Assembly: GCA_002402465.1 (NCBI GenBank)
Contig: DHFW01000054.1
Span: 1 to 64,000, forward strand
Source of the DNA: Bacteroidales bacterium UBA4814
GTDB taxonomy: Bacteria; Bacteroidota; Bacteroidia; Bacteroidales; UBA7960
Length of the DNA stretch: 64,000 nt
Reading direction: 5' to 3'
Of this stretch, positions 52,427 through 61,528 are shown one piece after another (the first letter of the stretch is position 1; each line of letters opens with the position of its first letter). The notes under the pieces were generated by a model. It ran no database searches. It was not told the DNA's origin and worked only from the letters and a program-made list of their open reading frames with translations. Position numbers and translations under genes: made by a program.

Positions 52427-54775
52427 ATGAAAAGAAAAAAACCGGGTAAGATAAAAAAAAGTAACCTGCGGCGTTATAAGCGCATAGCCTTAATTGCCGC
52501 CGGAGCTGCGGCAGGATTTGGACTGCTTGTTTTTGTGCTGATTCAGTTATTGGTAAGGCTCGGATTTTTTGGCCCCCTTCCCAATATTCAAACCCTTAAA
52601 AGCATTGAAAGTCACAACTCGTCGGAGATTTATGCCAGCGGAGGTCAATTGCTTGGCAAATACTTTATTTACGACCGTACTGCGATAACTCTTGACGACC
52701 TTTCTCCATATGTAGTACCTGCCTTGCTTTCGACCGAAGATGTGCGCTTTTACGAGCATCGCGGCACCGACTACCGTAGCCTGGGCCGCGTTGTAGTGAA
52801 AAACTTTTTATTGGGTCAGCGCAGCGCCGGCGGCGGCAGTACACTGACCCGTCAATTGGCAAAAAACCTTTTTCCCCGTCAACGACGCGGCGCCATTTGG
52901 CTGGTAGGCGAAAAATTCAGGGAAGGCATCATTGCCCGCCGCTTGGAAAAAGTGTATTCCAAGGACGAAATCCTGATTCTGTACTTGAACACAGTCCCTT
53001 TCGGGGAAAATGTGTTTGGCATTTCAGCCGGCTCACAGCGCTTTTTCAGTAAGCACCCCAAGCAATTAAATGCTGAAGAGGCTGCTGTACTGGTTGGAAT
53101 GCTTAAGGCGACCTCTTCCTTTAACCCCCGAACCAACGCGGAGGCTTCGCTGGGCCGGCGCAATGTGGTGCTGGCGCAAATGGAACGCTACGGCTACCTT
53201 TCCGCGCAAGCGGCCGACTCCCTTAAAGCTTTACCGCTGGAGCTCAACTACAGCCCTTATTCGCATGTGCATGGCCCGGCTCCATACTTCCGCGAAAAAG
53301 TGAGGCTTGAGCTGCAAAACTGGCTTCGGGATTATAATCAAAATAATGGGACAGAATACAATCTATATACTGACGGACTAAAGATACACACTACCCTGGA
53401 CTACGATCTGCAAATTATTGCTGAGCGCTCGTTTGCGCGGCAAATGAAGGCCTTGCAGCAAGCTGCCGATGCGCACTATCGAAATGTTACATCCTCAAAC
53501 TCAAAGCTCAGGCCATTGTTAAACCAGGAAATGAAACGTTCGGCCCGATATGCCAGCCTTAAAAACCAGGGTCTAAGCGAAGCAGCTATTGCCGAGGCTT
53601 TCGAGCAACCCGTAGAAGCCCTGGTGTTCGACTGGGAAGGCGGAAAAACCCAGAGCATCAGTCCGCTCGACTCCATTCTGGCCTCACAAAAGGTAGTACA
53701 TGGCGGCATGGTATCCATCGACCCGCGCAGCGGACACATAAAAGCCTGGATTGGCGGCAACAATATCCGTTTTTTTCAGTTCGACCAGGTCAGCTCCAGC
53801 CGGCAGGCGGGTTCTGTATTCAAGCCTTTTGTATATGCCGCTGCCCTCGAAAATGGGACCGATCCCTGCGAAATGGTTTCCAACGAAGCCCCCGTTTTTG
53901 TGGCTTACGACAACTGGAGTCCTGCCAATCACGACGGGTATTACGAAGGCTACTACAGCATGCAGGGCGCTATGACCAATTCGGTCAATACCGTGTCGGT
54001 AAAATACATTGAAGATGCCACCTACGATGGGGTAATAAATCTGGCTCGTGCAGCCGGAATAAAGGGCAGGCTGCCGGCAGTGCCCTCGCTGGCTCTGGGC
54101 ACCGCAGAAGTTTCGGTAATTGACATTACCCGTGCATACAGCATTTTTGCCAACAAGGGAATTCCGGTGGACCCCGTTTATTTGCTCAAGGTGGAAGATG
54201 CACACGGAAAAGTCCTTTTCGAAGCGCCAAAACCCAGTCAAAAAGAAACAGTAATAGCTGAAGAAACCGCATTGATAATAACTCATATGCTGAAAAGTGT
54301 GGTAAATATGGGCACAGCGTCCTCCATTCGGTCGCACCTTGGTTATGAATACGATCTGGCGGGTAAAACAGGCACTACTACCAACAACAGCGACAGCTGG
54401 TTTGTGGGTTATACGCCCCAACTCATCACCGGTGTTTGGGTGGGTCTGGAGAATCCGGCTTTCAACGGCACCTATCCCCTGCCCTTTGGGGCCTCGCGAT
54501 CGGCAGTGCCCCTCTGGGCTGATTTTCATGGCAGCATGCTGCAAAACAGCCGCACACGGCATTACCTGGCCGGGCAGTTTGAGCCGCTTACAGAAGAATT
54601 GCAGGAGCTCATGAACTGTCCTATGTTTCTTGAAGAGCTGCCAGAACCCACCTTGCTGGAGCGAATCTTCGGCACGCCAGAAGACCGCCCCCGCGAGCGA
54701 CCGGAAAGAAGGCGCGAACCCGAGCGCCGGGGCTTGCTGCGCCGTATTCTTGACGATCTCTTCCCGCCGCAATAA
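52427..54775 (+). CDS. Class A penicillin-binding protein (PBP1A-like)
   Basis: A protein of 782 residues. A membrane anchor at residues 22-45 (LIAAGAAAGFGLLVFVLIQL) is followed by a transglycosylase domain with the catalytic Glu in TEDVRFYEHRGTDYRSLGRV and GGSTLTRQLAKNLFPR. The transpeptidase domain has SxxK in GSVFKPFVYAAALENG, SxN in MTNSVNTVSV and KTGT in GKTGTTTNNSDSWFVG. The C-terminal tail is rich in Arg, Pro and Glu. It polymerises and cross-links peptidoglycan in the cell envelope. Confidence 0.93.
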   Translation: MKRKKPGKIKKSNLRRYKRIALIAAGAAAGFGLLVFVLIQLLVRLGFFGPLPNIQTLKSIESHNSSEIYASGGQLLGKYFIYDRTAITLDDLSPYVVPALLSTEDVRFYEHRGTDYRSLGRVVVKNFLLGQRSAGGGSTLTRQLAKNLFPRQRRGAIWLVGEKFREGIIARRLEKVYSKDEILILYLNTVPFGENVFGISAGSQRFFSKHPKQLNAEEAAVLVGMLKATSSFNPRTNAEASLGRRNVVLAQMERYGYLSAQAADSLKALPLELNYSPYSHVHGPAPYFREKVRLELQNWLRDYNQNNGTEYNLYTDGLKIHTTLDYDLQIIAERSFARQMKALQQAADAHYRNVTSSNSKLRPLLNQEMKRSARYASLKNQGLSEAAIAEAFEQPVEALVFDWEGGKTQSISPLDSILASQKVVHGGMVSIDPRSGHIKAWIGGNNIRFFQFDQVSSSRQAGSVFKPFVYAAALENGTDPCEMVSNEAPVFVAYDNWSPANHDGYYEGYYSMQGAMTNSVNTVSVKYIEDATYDGVINLARAAGIKGRLPAVPSLALGTAEVSVIDITRAYSIFANKGIPVDPVYLLKVEDAHGKVLFEAPKPSQKETVIAEETALIITHMLKSVVNMGTASSIRSHLGYEYDLAGKTGTTTNNSDSWFVGYTPQLITGVWVGLENPAFNGTYPLPFGASRSAVPLWADFHGSMLQNSRTRHYLAGQFEPLTEELQELMNCPMFLEELPEPTLLERIFGTPEDRPRERPERRREPERRGLLRRILDDLFPPQ

Positions 54776-54778
54776 TTT

Positions 54779-54870
54779 TGTTTCACGCAAAGGACGCTAA
54801 GTTTCACGCCAAGGGCGCAGCGCATAATTTTTTTGCGTTCTCCGCGATTTAAAAAATCTTTGCGCGCTCT
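54779..54870. repeat. Degenerate intergenic repeat of ACGCAAAG type
   Basis: The intergenic stretch after the PBP gene contains TTTCACGCAAAGGACGCTAAG, TTTCACGCCAAGGGCGCAGC and TTGCGTTCTCCGCG, then TTTGCGCGCTCTGC, i.e. repeated variants of TTTCACGCAAAGGCGC in both orientations. Similar ACGCAAAG repeats are scattered in many Bacteroidota and other genomes. The copy is degraded and has no open frame. Confidence 0.55.
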
Positions 54871-54895
54871 GCAATAAAATTTCCGTTGGTTTTTT

Positions 54896-54903
54896 TACTT
54901 TTG
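54896..54903 (+). promoter_or_regulatory. Promoter -7 element (TACTTTTG) of the symporter gene
   Basis: It fits TAnnTTTG, 29 bases before the symporter start. The -33 region is not well conserved. Confidence 0.4.
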
Positions 54904-54931
54904 AAGCGAACTCTCCCAAAAACCACTAATC

Positions 54932-56392
54932 ATGGCAGAGAACGTTTACGACAAGCTGAGCAACCCACTGGCCCTGACCGTCTTTCTGCTTACGCTTCTT
55001 TTCCCCATTGGTGTTGGGATGCTGGCCCTGATGCGAACCCGCAACCAATCAGATTTTTTTATCGGTGGCCGCTCTATGAACGCCTTTGTGGTGGGTTTGT
55101 CGGCTGTGTCGTCGGGGCGTTCTTCTTGGCTGGTGCTGGGCATGAGTGGTATGGCTTATGTGTCGGGTGTAAGCGCCATATGGGCCGTGGCGGGCTACAC
55201 CCTGGTAGAGGCCTGGCAGTTTATTTACCTGGGCCGCAGGCTGCGCAACGAAACCCAGAAAATGGACGCCATAACATTGCTCGATTATTTTGAAGCGCGC
55301 TATAACGATAAGTCCCGTCAGTTGCGCATTGCCGGGGTGGTAATCATTGGCATATTCATTACCGCATACGTGGCCGCACAATTCAATGCCGGCGCAAAAT
55401 CGCTCTCTACAGCACTCGATATTTCGCTACCACTTTCGTTGGGTATTTCAGGCCTGCTGATCATGGTTTATATGGTACTGGGCGGCTATGTGGCGGTGGC
55501 ATATAACGATGTGGTCAGGGCAATAATCATGCTGGTTGGATTGGTAGTGCTGCCTGTCATTGGCATCGTACAGGTGGGCGGACTGGGAATCTTGAACGAG
55601 ATGCTGCACCAGCTTAGCCCGGCATACCTTGATCCCTTCTCTCTGGGTGCGGGCGTCATTATTGGATTTCTTGGCATTGGGCTTGGATCCCCTGGTCAAC
55701 CCCATATTGTGGTACGCTATATGTCGATAAAAGACCCGGCCAAGCTTAAATACAGCGCCATATTCGGTACTTTCTGGAATGTGGTGCTGGGTATTGGCGC
55801 CCTTTGTATTGGCCTGGTGGGCCGAATACTGGTGCCCGACAGCAATGCACTTCCTGGCTCCGACCCGGAAATGATCTATCTGGTTATGTCGTCAAACTAT
55901 TTCGGGCCGGTGCTTTACGGCCTGCTGGTTGGTGGCGTATTTGCAGCCATACTTTCTACAGCCGACTCGCAACTGCTGGTAGTGGCTTCAACCTTTGCAC
56001 GAGACCTTTATGAAAAGGTGCTTGCCGGGAAAAGGCATATTGATGAGAAGGAGAAGCTACGGCTCAGCCGTATAGTGGTTATACTGGCGGGAGTACTTGC
56101 CCTGTTTTTGGCTTACACAGCGCAGGATTTGGTGTTCTGGCTGGTGCTGTTTGCCTGGGGCGGACTAGGCGCTTCCTTTGGCCCTGCGCTCATTTTATCC
56201 CTGTTCTGGAAAGGCACCACCCGACAGGGCATTTTCGCCGGCATGATCACCGGCACCCTTACCACCATTGCCTGGTGGCTTTGGCTTAAGGAACCCACCG
56301 GCATTTATGAACTGATTCCGGCTTTTGCACTGGCAATGCTGGTGACGGTGGTGGTGAGTTTGGTTACAAAAGGGACTCAAGATGATAATTAA
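54932..56392 (+). CDS. Sodium:solute symporter, proline-symporter-like
   Basis: A protein of 486 residues with about 13 membrane helices. Family hallmarks of SSS transporters are visible: YFEARYNDKSRQLRIAGVVI, GLLIMVYMVLGGYVAVAYND, SPGQPHIVVRYMSIKDPAKL and ILSTADSQLLVVASTFARDL. These align with the PutP (Na+/proline) branch. It probably imports proline or a related amino acid with sodium, although substrate specificity is not certain. Confidence 0.85.
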   Translation: MAENVYDKLSNPLALTVFLLTLLFPIGVGMLALMRTRNQSDFFIGGRSMNAFVVGLSAVSSGRSSWLVLGMSGMAYVSGVSAIWAVAGYTLVEAWQFIYLGRRLRNETQKMDAITLLDYFEARYNDKSRQLRIAGVVIIGIFITAYVAAQFNAGAKSLSTALDISLPLSLGISGLLIMVYMVLGGYVAVAYNDVVRAIIMLVGLVVLPVIGIVQVGGLGILNEMLHQLSPAYLDPFSLGAGVIIGFLGIGLGSPGQPHIVVRYMSIKDPAKLKYSAIFGTFWNVVLGIGALCIGLVGRILVPDSNALPGSDPEMIYLVMSSNYFGPVLYGLLVGGVFAAILSTADSQLLVVASTFARDLYEKVLAGKRHIDEKEKLRLSRIVVILAGVLALFLAYTAQDLVFWLVLFAWGGLGASFGPALILSLFWKGTTRQGIFAGMITGTLTTIAWWLWLKEPTGIYELIPAFALAMLVTVVVSLVTKGTQDDN

Positions 56393-56482
56393 ATTTTCCA
56401 TTATGCAATTCAATATTTTTTTGAATTAATCCTCCCCTTCCTTGCCTTTTGCGCCAGAATGTCATATATTTGGTAATTAATA

Positions 56483-56495
56483 AATGAGAATCATT
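56483..56495. promoter_or_regulatory. Candidate Fur/PerR box
   Basis: AATGA-GAA-TCATT is a perfect 5-bp inverted repeat with a 3-base spacer, resembling the GATAATGATAATCATTATC Fur/Per box core. It lies 11 bases before the start of the Fur-family gene, so autoregulation and regulation of the neighbouring katG are plausible. Confidence 0.55.
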
Positions 56496-56506
56496 CTACT
56501 TACTAA

Positions 56507-56941
56507 ATGGCTGTTATGAAACTGGAAGAAATCAGCAAAAGGCTGGTTGAGAAAAACCTGAAAGTAACTCCCCAGCGACTGGCAATTCTGGAAGCAATTA
56601 TCAGGCTCAACAACCACCCCACTGCCGAAAATATCATTGAATTTATCAGGAAGAGCAATCTCCATATTGCAACGGCTACCGTATATAAGGTTTTGGATGC
56701 CTTAATCGAAAAAGGCCTTATAAAAAGGGTGAAAACCGAAAAGGATGTCATGAGGTATGATGCCATCACTGAAAGCCATCATCATTTATATTGTTCATTG
56801 TCCGATCGTATTGAAGATTACAATGATGGAGAGCTCAACAAAATGCTCGAATCCTACTTTGCGCAAAAAATGATACCTGATTTTCAGATTGAAGATATTA
56901 GGCTACAAATCATAGGTAAGTTTCTTAAAAATAAAAGTTAA
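56507..56941 (+). CDS. Fur family regulator, PerR-like
   Basis: A protein of 144 residues; an ATG at 56516 (MKLEEISKRL) is an alternative start. The winged helix is clear (NLKVTPQRLAILEAIIRLNN, HIATATVYKVLDALIEKGLI). The usual metal motif HHxHxxCxxC is reduced to HHHLYCSLSD: only one Cys remains, the second CxxC cysteine is Ser and the C-terminal CxxC is absent. The structural zinc site is therefore not evident, as in some PerR/Fur-like proteins. It lies 62 bases before katG, and the candidate box at 56483 supports a peroxide-response role. Confidence 0.8.
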   Translation: MAVMKLEEISKRLVEKNLKVTPQRLAILEAIIRLNNHPTAENIIEFIRKSNLHIATATVYKVLDALIEKGLIKRVKTEKDVMRYDAITESHHHLYCSLSDRIEDYNDGELNKMLESYFAQKMIPDFQIEDIRLQIIGKFLKNKS

Positions 56942-57003
56942 TGTAGCCAGGAAAATGAAAGGAATAATTTTCAAAAAATCGTTATTTTTTACAAACCAAA
57001 TCA

Positions 57004-59196
57004 ATGAAGATGGAAAACGATGGAAAAAAAACGGGCAAATGCCCTGTGATGCATGGTGCTAACACCGATACAAAAAGTTCGGTGATGAGCTGGTGGCCAA
57101 ATGCACTTAATTTGGATATTCTGCATCAGCACGATACCAAAACCAATCCTTACGGGCCTGATTTTAACTATCGGGAAGAATTTAAAAAACTCGACCTGGA
57201 AGCGGTGAAAAACGACCTGAAAAAGCTGATGACCGACAGCCAGGACTGGTGGCCGGCTGACTGGGGGCACTATGGTGGTTTTATGATCCGTATGGCGTGG
57301 CACAGTGCCGGCACCTACCGGGTAACCGATGGACGCGGCGGAAGCAATACCGGTAATCAGCGTTTTGCCCCGCTCAACAGTTGGCCCGATAATGTGAACC
57401 TTGACAAGGCACGCAGGTTATTATGGCCCATCAAGAAAAAATATGGCAACAAACTCTCATGGGCCGATTTGTTTATCCTGGCCGGAAATATGGCCTATGA
57501 ATCCATGGGCTTCAAAACTTTTGGTTTTGGCGGCGGACGCGAAGACATCTGGCATCCCGAAAAGGACATATACTGGGGTGCGGAGAAAGAATGGCTGGAA
57601 CCCACAAAAGCGCGCTATGCCGATGATCAGGATCGTGAGTCGCTCGAGAATCCACTGGCTGCCGTGCAGATGGGTTTGATTTATGTCAATCCCGAGGGCG
57701 TAGATGGTAACCCCGACCCGATAAGAACCGCAAAGGATGTGCGTATGACCTTCAAGCGCATGGCCATGAACGATGAAGAAACTGTTGCCTTGACCGCCGG
57801 TGGTCATACTGTTGGCAAGGCCCACGGACAAGGAGATGCATCCATCCTGGGTCCAAAGCCTGAAGAAGCAGAACTGGAAGAGCAGGGCTTTGGCTGGAAA
57901 AACCCCAAAGGCAAGGGCCATTCAGAAGACACTGTTTCCAGCGGACTGGAAGGTGCATGGTCGAGCAAACCCGACCGATGGAATCATACTTATTTCCATC
58001 TTTTGCTTAATCACGAATGGGAGTCTGTAAAAAGTTTAGCAGGGGCCTGGCAATGGGAACCCATAAATATGAAAGAGGAAGACAAGCCCTTTGATGCCCA
58101 TATTCCCGGCGTACGCCGCAATCCCATCATGACAGATGCCGATATGGCCCTGAAGATGGATCCAGAGTACCGGAAGATCTCGGAGCGCTTTTATAATGAT
58201 CCGGAGTATTTTGAAGAAGTTTTTGCCCGTGCCTGGTTTAAATTGACACACCGCGACTTAGGCCCCAAGAGCCGTTACCTGGGACCTGATGTGCCCCAAG
58301 AAGACCTCATCTGGCAGGATCCGGTTCCGGCGGTTGACTACACCCTGTCGGAAGCAGAAGTTGAAGAGCTGAAGAAAAAGTTGCTGAACAGTGGCCTGTC
58401 GCAAACAGAGCTGATCATTACAGCCTGGGACAGTGCAAGAACGTTCAGGGGCTCCGATTTCAGGGGTGGCGCCAATGGTGCCAGAATTCGTCTTGCTCCG
58501 CAAAAAGACTGGGTTGGTAACGAACCTGAGAGGCTGCAAAAGGTGCTGGCAAAACTGGAAGAAATCCAGCAAAGCCTGGAGAAAAAAGTAAGTATTGCCG
58601 ACCTGATCGTTCTGGGTGGTGCTGCTGCCGTTGAAAAAGCAGCTCAGCAGGCCGGAGTTGACATTAAGGTGCCTTTCAGCCCGGGAAGAGGCGATGCCAC
58701 TGCCGAAATGACCGATGCCGAATCTTTCAGCGACCTTGAACCCATTCACGATGGCTTCAGAAACTGGGTCAAAAAAGATTATGCTGTAAAACCCGAAGAA
58801 CTCCTGCTTGACAGAACACAACTTATGGGCTTAACTGCTCCTGAAATGACCGTTCTTATTGGCGGGATGCGCGTGCTGGGAACCAACCACGGTGGCACTA
58901 AGCACGGCGTATTTACCGACAGCGTAGGCGTACTGACCAATGATTTCTTTGTGAATCTTACCGACATGAGTTACACATGGAAACCTGTTTCAGATGATTT
59001 GTATCAAATTATTGACAGAAAGACAAACCAGGTGAAATGGACAGCCACCAGGGTTGATCTGGTGTTTGGTTCAAACTCTGTGTTGCGGGCTTATGCCGAA
59101 CTCTATGCACAGGATGACAACAAAGAGAAATTTGTAAAAGATTTCGTCGCCGCATGGACCAAAGTCATGAACCAGGATAGGTTTGATCTGAAATAA
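57004..59196 (+). CDS. katG: Catalase-peroxidase KatG
   Basis: A protein of 730 residues, full length for a bifunctional catalase-peroxidase. The distal site is Arg96, Trp99 and His100 in MIRMAWHSAGTYR; the proximal haem ligand is His268 in GGHTVGKAHG. The Trp99-Tyr227-Met253 adduct residues needed for catalase activity are all present (LIYVNPEG, KRMAMND). The C-terminal duplicated half is complete. It destroys hydrogen peroxide and probably lies under control of the neighbouring PerR-like regulator. Confidence 0.95.
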   Translation: MKMENDGKKTGKCPVMHGANTDTKSSVMSWWPNALNLDILHQHDTKTNPYGPDFNYREEFKKLDLEAVKNDLKKLMTDSQDWWPADWGHYGGFMIRMAWHSAGTYRVTDGRGGSNTGNQRFAPLNSWPDNVNLDKARRLLWPIKKKYGNKLSWADLFILAGNMAYESMGFKTFGFGGGREDIWHPEKDIYWGAEKEWLEPTKARYADDQDRESLENPLAAVQMGLIYVNPEGVDGNPDPIRTAKDVRMTFKRMAMNDEETVALTAGGHTVGKAHGQGDASILGPKPEEAELEEQGFGWKNPKGKGHSEDTVSSGLEGAWSSKPDRWNHTYFHLLLNHEWESVKSLAGAWQWEPINMKEEDKPFDAHIPGVRRNPIMTDADMALKMDPEYRKISERFYNDPEYFEEVFARAWFKLTHRDLGPKSRYLGPDVPQEDLIWQDPVPAVDYTLSEAEVEELKKKLLNSGLSQTELIITAWDSARTFRGSDFRGGANGARIRLAPQKDWVGNEPERLQKVLAKLEEIQQSLEKKVSIADLIVLGGAAAVEKAAQQAGVDIKVPFSPGRGDATAEMTDAESFSDLEPIHDGFRNWVKKDYAVKPEELLLDRTQLMGLTAPEMTVLIGGMRVLGTNHGGTKHGVFTDSVGVLTNDFFVNLTDMSYTWKPVSDDLYQIIDRKTNQVKWTATRVDLVFGSNSVLRAYAELYAQDDNKEKFVKDFVAAWTKVMNQDRFDLK

Positions 59197-59217
59197 GGGT
59201 TTCAGCAATCAGCTTAT

Positions 59218-59249
59218 AAAAAGGTAGTCAGGAAACGGGCTGCCTTTTT
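59218..59249 (+). terminator. Rho-independent terminator after katG
   Basis: A 10-bp stem with one G-T pair (59218-59227 with 59240-59249) has a 12-base loop and ends in a T6 run. Confidence 0.8.
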
Positions 59250-59322
59250 TGTTTTAACAAACGCAGCCGGCTGCCTAAAAGGCGATTGATATACTGCCTG
59301 AGAGAAAATCGCAAAATGATTG

Positions 59323-59330
59323 TATTTTTG
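59323..59330 (+). promoter_or_regulatory. Promoter -7 element candidate (TATTTTTG) for the TlpA-like gene
   Basis: It fits TAnnTTTG, 80 bases before the start codon, giving a leader of about 70 bases. The assignment is tentative. Confidence 0.35.
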
Positions 59331-59410
59331 TTGTCCACAATGACCATCACTTTAAGTTTAATACTGATTTTTAACTTTAATAATACACTCCCGTAGGCAT
59401 TTACATTGCC

Positions 59411-59965
59411 ATGCGCAACCTGGCTTACGAAATGGATGGACAGGAGCTGGACGCTTTGGTCAATGGTTTTGATCCCTCACTGAAAGATTCGCGCTACTAT
59501 GTTAGCCTGCGCGAGCGTGCCGATAAAATTCTGGCGCTGGCCGAAGGCAACATCGCTTCTGAGTTTCAGCAGCCCGATTTGGATGGCAATATGGTGGCCC
59601 TTTCCGATTTCCGCGGGCAATATGTTCTGGTGAGCTTCTGGGCATCATGGTGCCCTTTTTGCAGGCAAGAAAACCCTCATCTGGTAAAACTTTATGAACA
59701 ATATGCTGGCCGGAATTTTGAGATTCTTGGCGTTTCGCTTGACCGCAACCGCGATGCCTGGCTCAAAGCCATTGCCGACGACGTTCTTGACTGGGCTCAT
59801 GTGAGCGACCTGAAGGGCTGGCAAAACGAGGCCTCCTCCCTTTACGGCGTGGCCAGCATTCCCAGCAATATTTTGCTGAACCCCGATGGGGTGATACTGG
59901 GCCGAAACCTAAAGGGCGAAGCACTGGATCAAAAGCTGGAAGCCCTGCTGAGCCCTGAAGTTTAA
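59411..59965 (+). CDS. TlpA-like thioredoxin, N-terminally shortened
   Basis: A protein of 184 residues. A thioredoxin fold (residues about 50-180) has the redox motif WASWCPFCRQENPHLVKLYE and the cis-proline loop YGVASIPSNILL. The first 45 residues (MRNLAYEMDGQELDALVNGF) look like the end of a larger N-terminal domain, and the same frame stays open upstream to a stop at 59381, reading TPVGIYIA before the Met. Family members usually have a signal peptide and a DUF4369 domain here; both are missing. It may be a cytoplasmic derivative or a truncated gene. It reduces or oxidises disulfides, if active. Confidence 0.75.
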   Translation: MRNLAYEMDGQELDALVNGFDPSLKDSRYYVSLRERADKILALAEGNIASEFQQPDLDGNMVALSDFRGQYVLVSFWASWCPFCRQENPHLVKLYEQYAGRNFEILGVSLDRNRDAWLKAIADDVLDWAHVSDLKGWQNEASSLYGVASIPSNILLNPDGVILGRNLKGEALDQKLEALLSPEV

Positions 59966-60012
59966 AATTCAGGCGCTTGCTTCAATTTTTGTTTTCGGCT
60001 TGCTTATAATTC

Positions 60013-60047
60013 AAAAAGAGCGCTCCGGATTTCGGGGCGCTCTTTTT
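60013..60047. terminator. Bidirectional terminator between convergent genes
   Basis: A stem of 14 bp with one G-T pair (60013-60026 with 60034-60047), A5 at the left and T6 at the right, lies between the TlpA-like and Spy-like genes and serves both. Confidence 0.9.
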
Positions 60048-60070
60048 TCCAACATTTCAATCAAAAAAAA

Positions 60071-60550
60071 CTAATGTTTTCCCCTTGGACCGGGGCGGCT
60101 GAAGTTTCCTGGTCTTGCCTGCTGGCGGGGACCTCGTGTGGTGCAGTTGTCGAATGCAACCCTTTGTTCGTCGGTTAGCAGGTTACGGATTTCCTGGCGG
60201 TGCTGAATGGCCGCCTTGGTCATTTCTCCGCGAAGGGCGGTCATTTGGTCAACCAAGGCATTAACGGCGTTCATATCGGGATTTTTTTCGAGCATCAGGC
60301 TTCGTTTGCGGGCCCTCAGCTCATCCATTTGGCTGCGCTGCTTCAGCCGGTCTTCAAGCTGTGCCGTGCGCAAGGCTTTGATCTGGGTTTGCTGTTCTAC
60401 AGTCAGGTTGTCGATATCCAAACAAGCCTCACGGGGCTGCCGGGGTTCCGGCCGGGGCCTATCTATGTTGCGGCCACCTTGCCCGTAAACGGTACCTGAA
60501 CTCAAAAGCAAAAGCACCATTACTATGGAAAAAAACATCTTACTTTTCAT
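60071..60550 (-). CDS. Spy/CpxP-like periplasmic protein
   Basis: A protein of 159 residues with a signal peptide (FSIVMVLLLLSSGTVYGQ). The mature part is Arg- and Pro-rich at both ends, with helices carrying LTVEQQTQIKALRTAQLEDR, i.e. the LTxxQ motif of Spy/CpxP. Later, RNLLTDEQRVAFDNC repeats the pattern. Such proteins act as periplasmic chaperones or stress sensors. The gene stands alone on the minus strand. Confidence 0.8.
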   Translation of the reverse strand: MKSKMFFSIVMVLLLLSSGTVYGQGGRNIDRPRPEPRQPREACLDIDNLTVEQQTQIKALRTAQLEDRLKQRSQMDELRARKRSLMLEKNPDMNAVNALVDQMTALRGEMTKAAIQHRQEIRNLLTDEQRVAFDNCTTRGPRQQARPGNFSRPGPRGKH

Positions 60551-60799
60551 AACTGTTCGTTTTTAGGTTGGTAAATTTGGATTTTTACTTTAGACAAAAA
60601 CGTGTACGGAAAGTTTAATTATGCCTTTAAATTCTTTAAATTTTTTGACATAAAACCCGAATTGAAGCCTGCCGGGCTTCTTTCAAAGGATATTAACCAA
60701 CATTGTTCAGAACAAATTGGCAGAGGATCTGTTTTAGTTGCAAAGGATTTTATACTTTTGTTACGGATTAAAAGTGAACAAACCATTTATCCCACAAAA

Positions 60800-61324
60800 A
60801 TGAATTTCAGATTTCTTACCCCGAAAGTATTGATGGTAAGCGGTATCATTCTTTTTGCCGCTATAATGCGGCTGGTGCCCCATTATCCGAATTTTACGCC
60901 TGTTGCTGCCCTGGCCTTGTTTGGCGGTGCACATCTTGGAAAACGCTGGCTGGCTTTTATGGTTCCTATGGCAGCTTTGTTGCTCAGCGACCTTTTCCTG
61001 GGCTTTCATGGTTTCATGGTGCCGGTTTATGTAAGCTTTGCGCTGGTGGTGTTCATTGGAACGCTTATCAGGAGCAATTTGCGTATAGCAACAGTTATCG
61101 GTGGTGCCATGGCAGGCTCTGTGCTATTTTTCCTCATTACCAACTTTGCCGTGTGGGCTGGAAGTCCCTTCTACCCCCAAACTTTTGCCGGACTTATGCA
61201 AAGCTATACCATGGCTATTCCGTTCTTCCACACCAGCCTGCTGGGCGACCTGTTCTACAGCGGTTTGTTTTTTGGCAGTTTTTACCTGGTACAGCAGTAC
61301 TATCCTTCGCTCAAGGAAGCATAA
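60800..61324 (+). CDS. DUF6580 family membrane protein
   Basis: The chosen start ATG at 60800 (MNFRFLTPKVLMVSGIILFA) gives 174 residues; an in-frame ATG 198 bases upstream would add non-conserved residues. Conserved DUF6580 features are MRLVPHYPNFTPVAALALFG and FLGFHGFMVPVYVSFALVVF, spread over five membrane helices, with the C-terminal FFHTSLLGDLFYSGLFFGSF. The family resembles small S-components of ECF transporters, so vitamin or cofactor uptake is possible but unproven. No riboswitch was recognised in the 250-base leader. Confidence 0.75.
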   Translation: MNFRFLTPKVLMVSGIILFAAIMRLVPHYPNFTPVAALALFGGAHLGKRWLAFMVPMAALLLSDLFLGFHGFMVPVYVSFALVVFIGTLIRSNLRIATVIGGAMAGSVLFFLITNFAVWAGSPFYPQTFAGLMQSYTMAIPFFHTSLLGDLFYSGLFFGSFYLVQQYYPSLKEA

Positions 61325-61528
61325 ACCATTCATAAAGAATTATTTAAGGGCTGCAAGTGCTGCAAGCCCTTTTTTGTTTTTTAACTTTCATTGAACGGCA
61401 GCCGGGTTGCCAAATCGCTGCATAATGCTTACTTTTGTATGGAAAAGAATGAGGTAGATCAGCCCGTTGCTGACTATCATTTCTTCATTTTTTCTTTTTT
61501 AAAGCTTCGTTTTTCATTTTCAATTGCC

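Noticed and set aside
60602..60799. Upstream extension of the DUF6580 gene from an earlier in-frame ATG
   Set aside because: The extra 66 residues have no family resemblance and the stretch contains promoter-like and hairpin sequence; the ATG at 60800 fits the conserved N-terminus.
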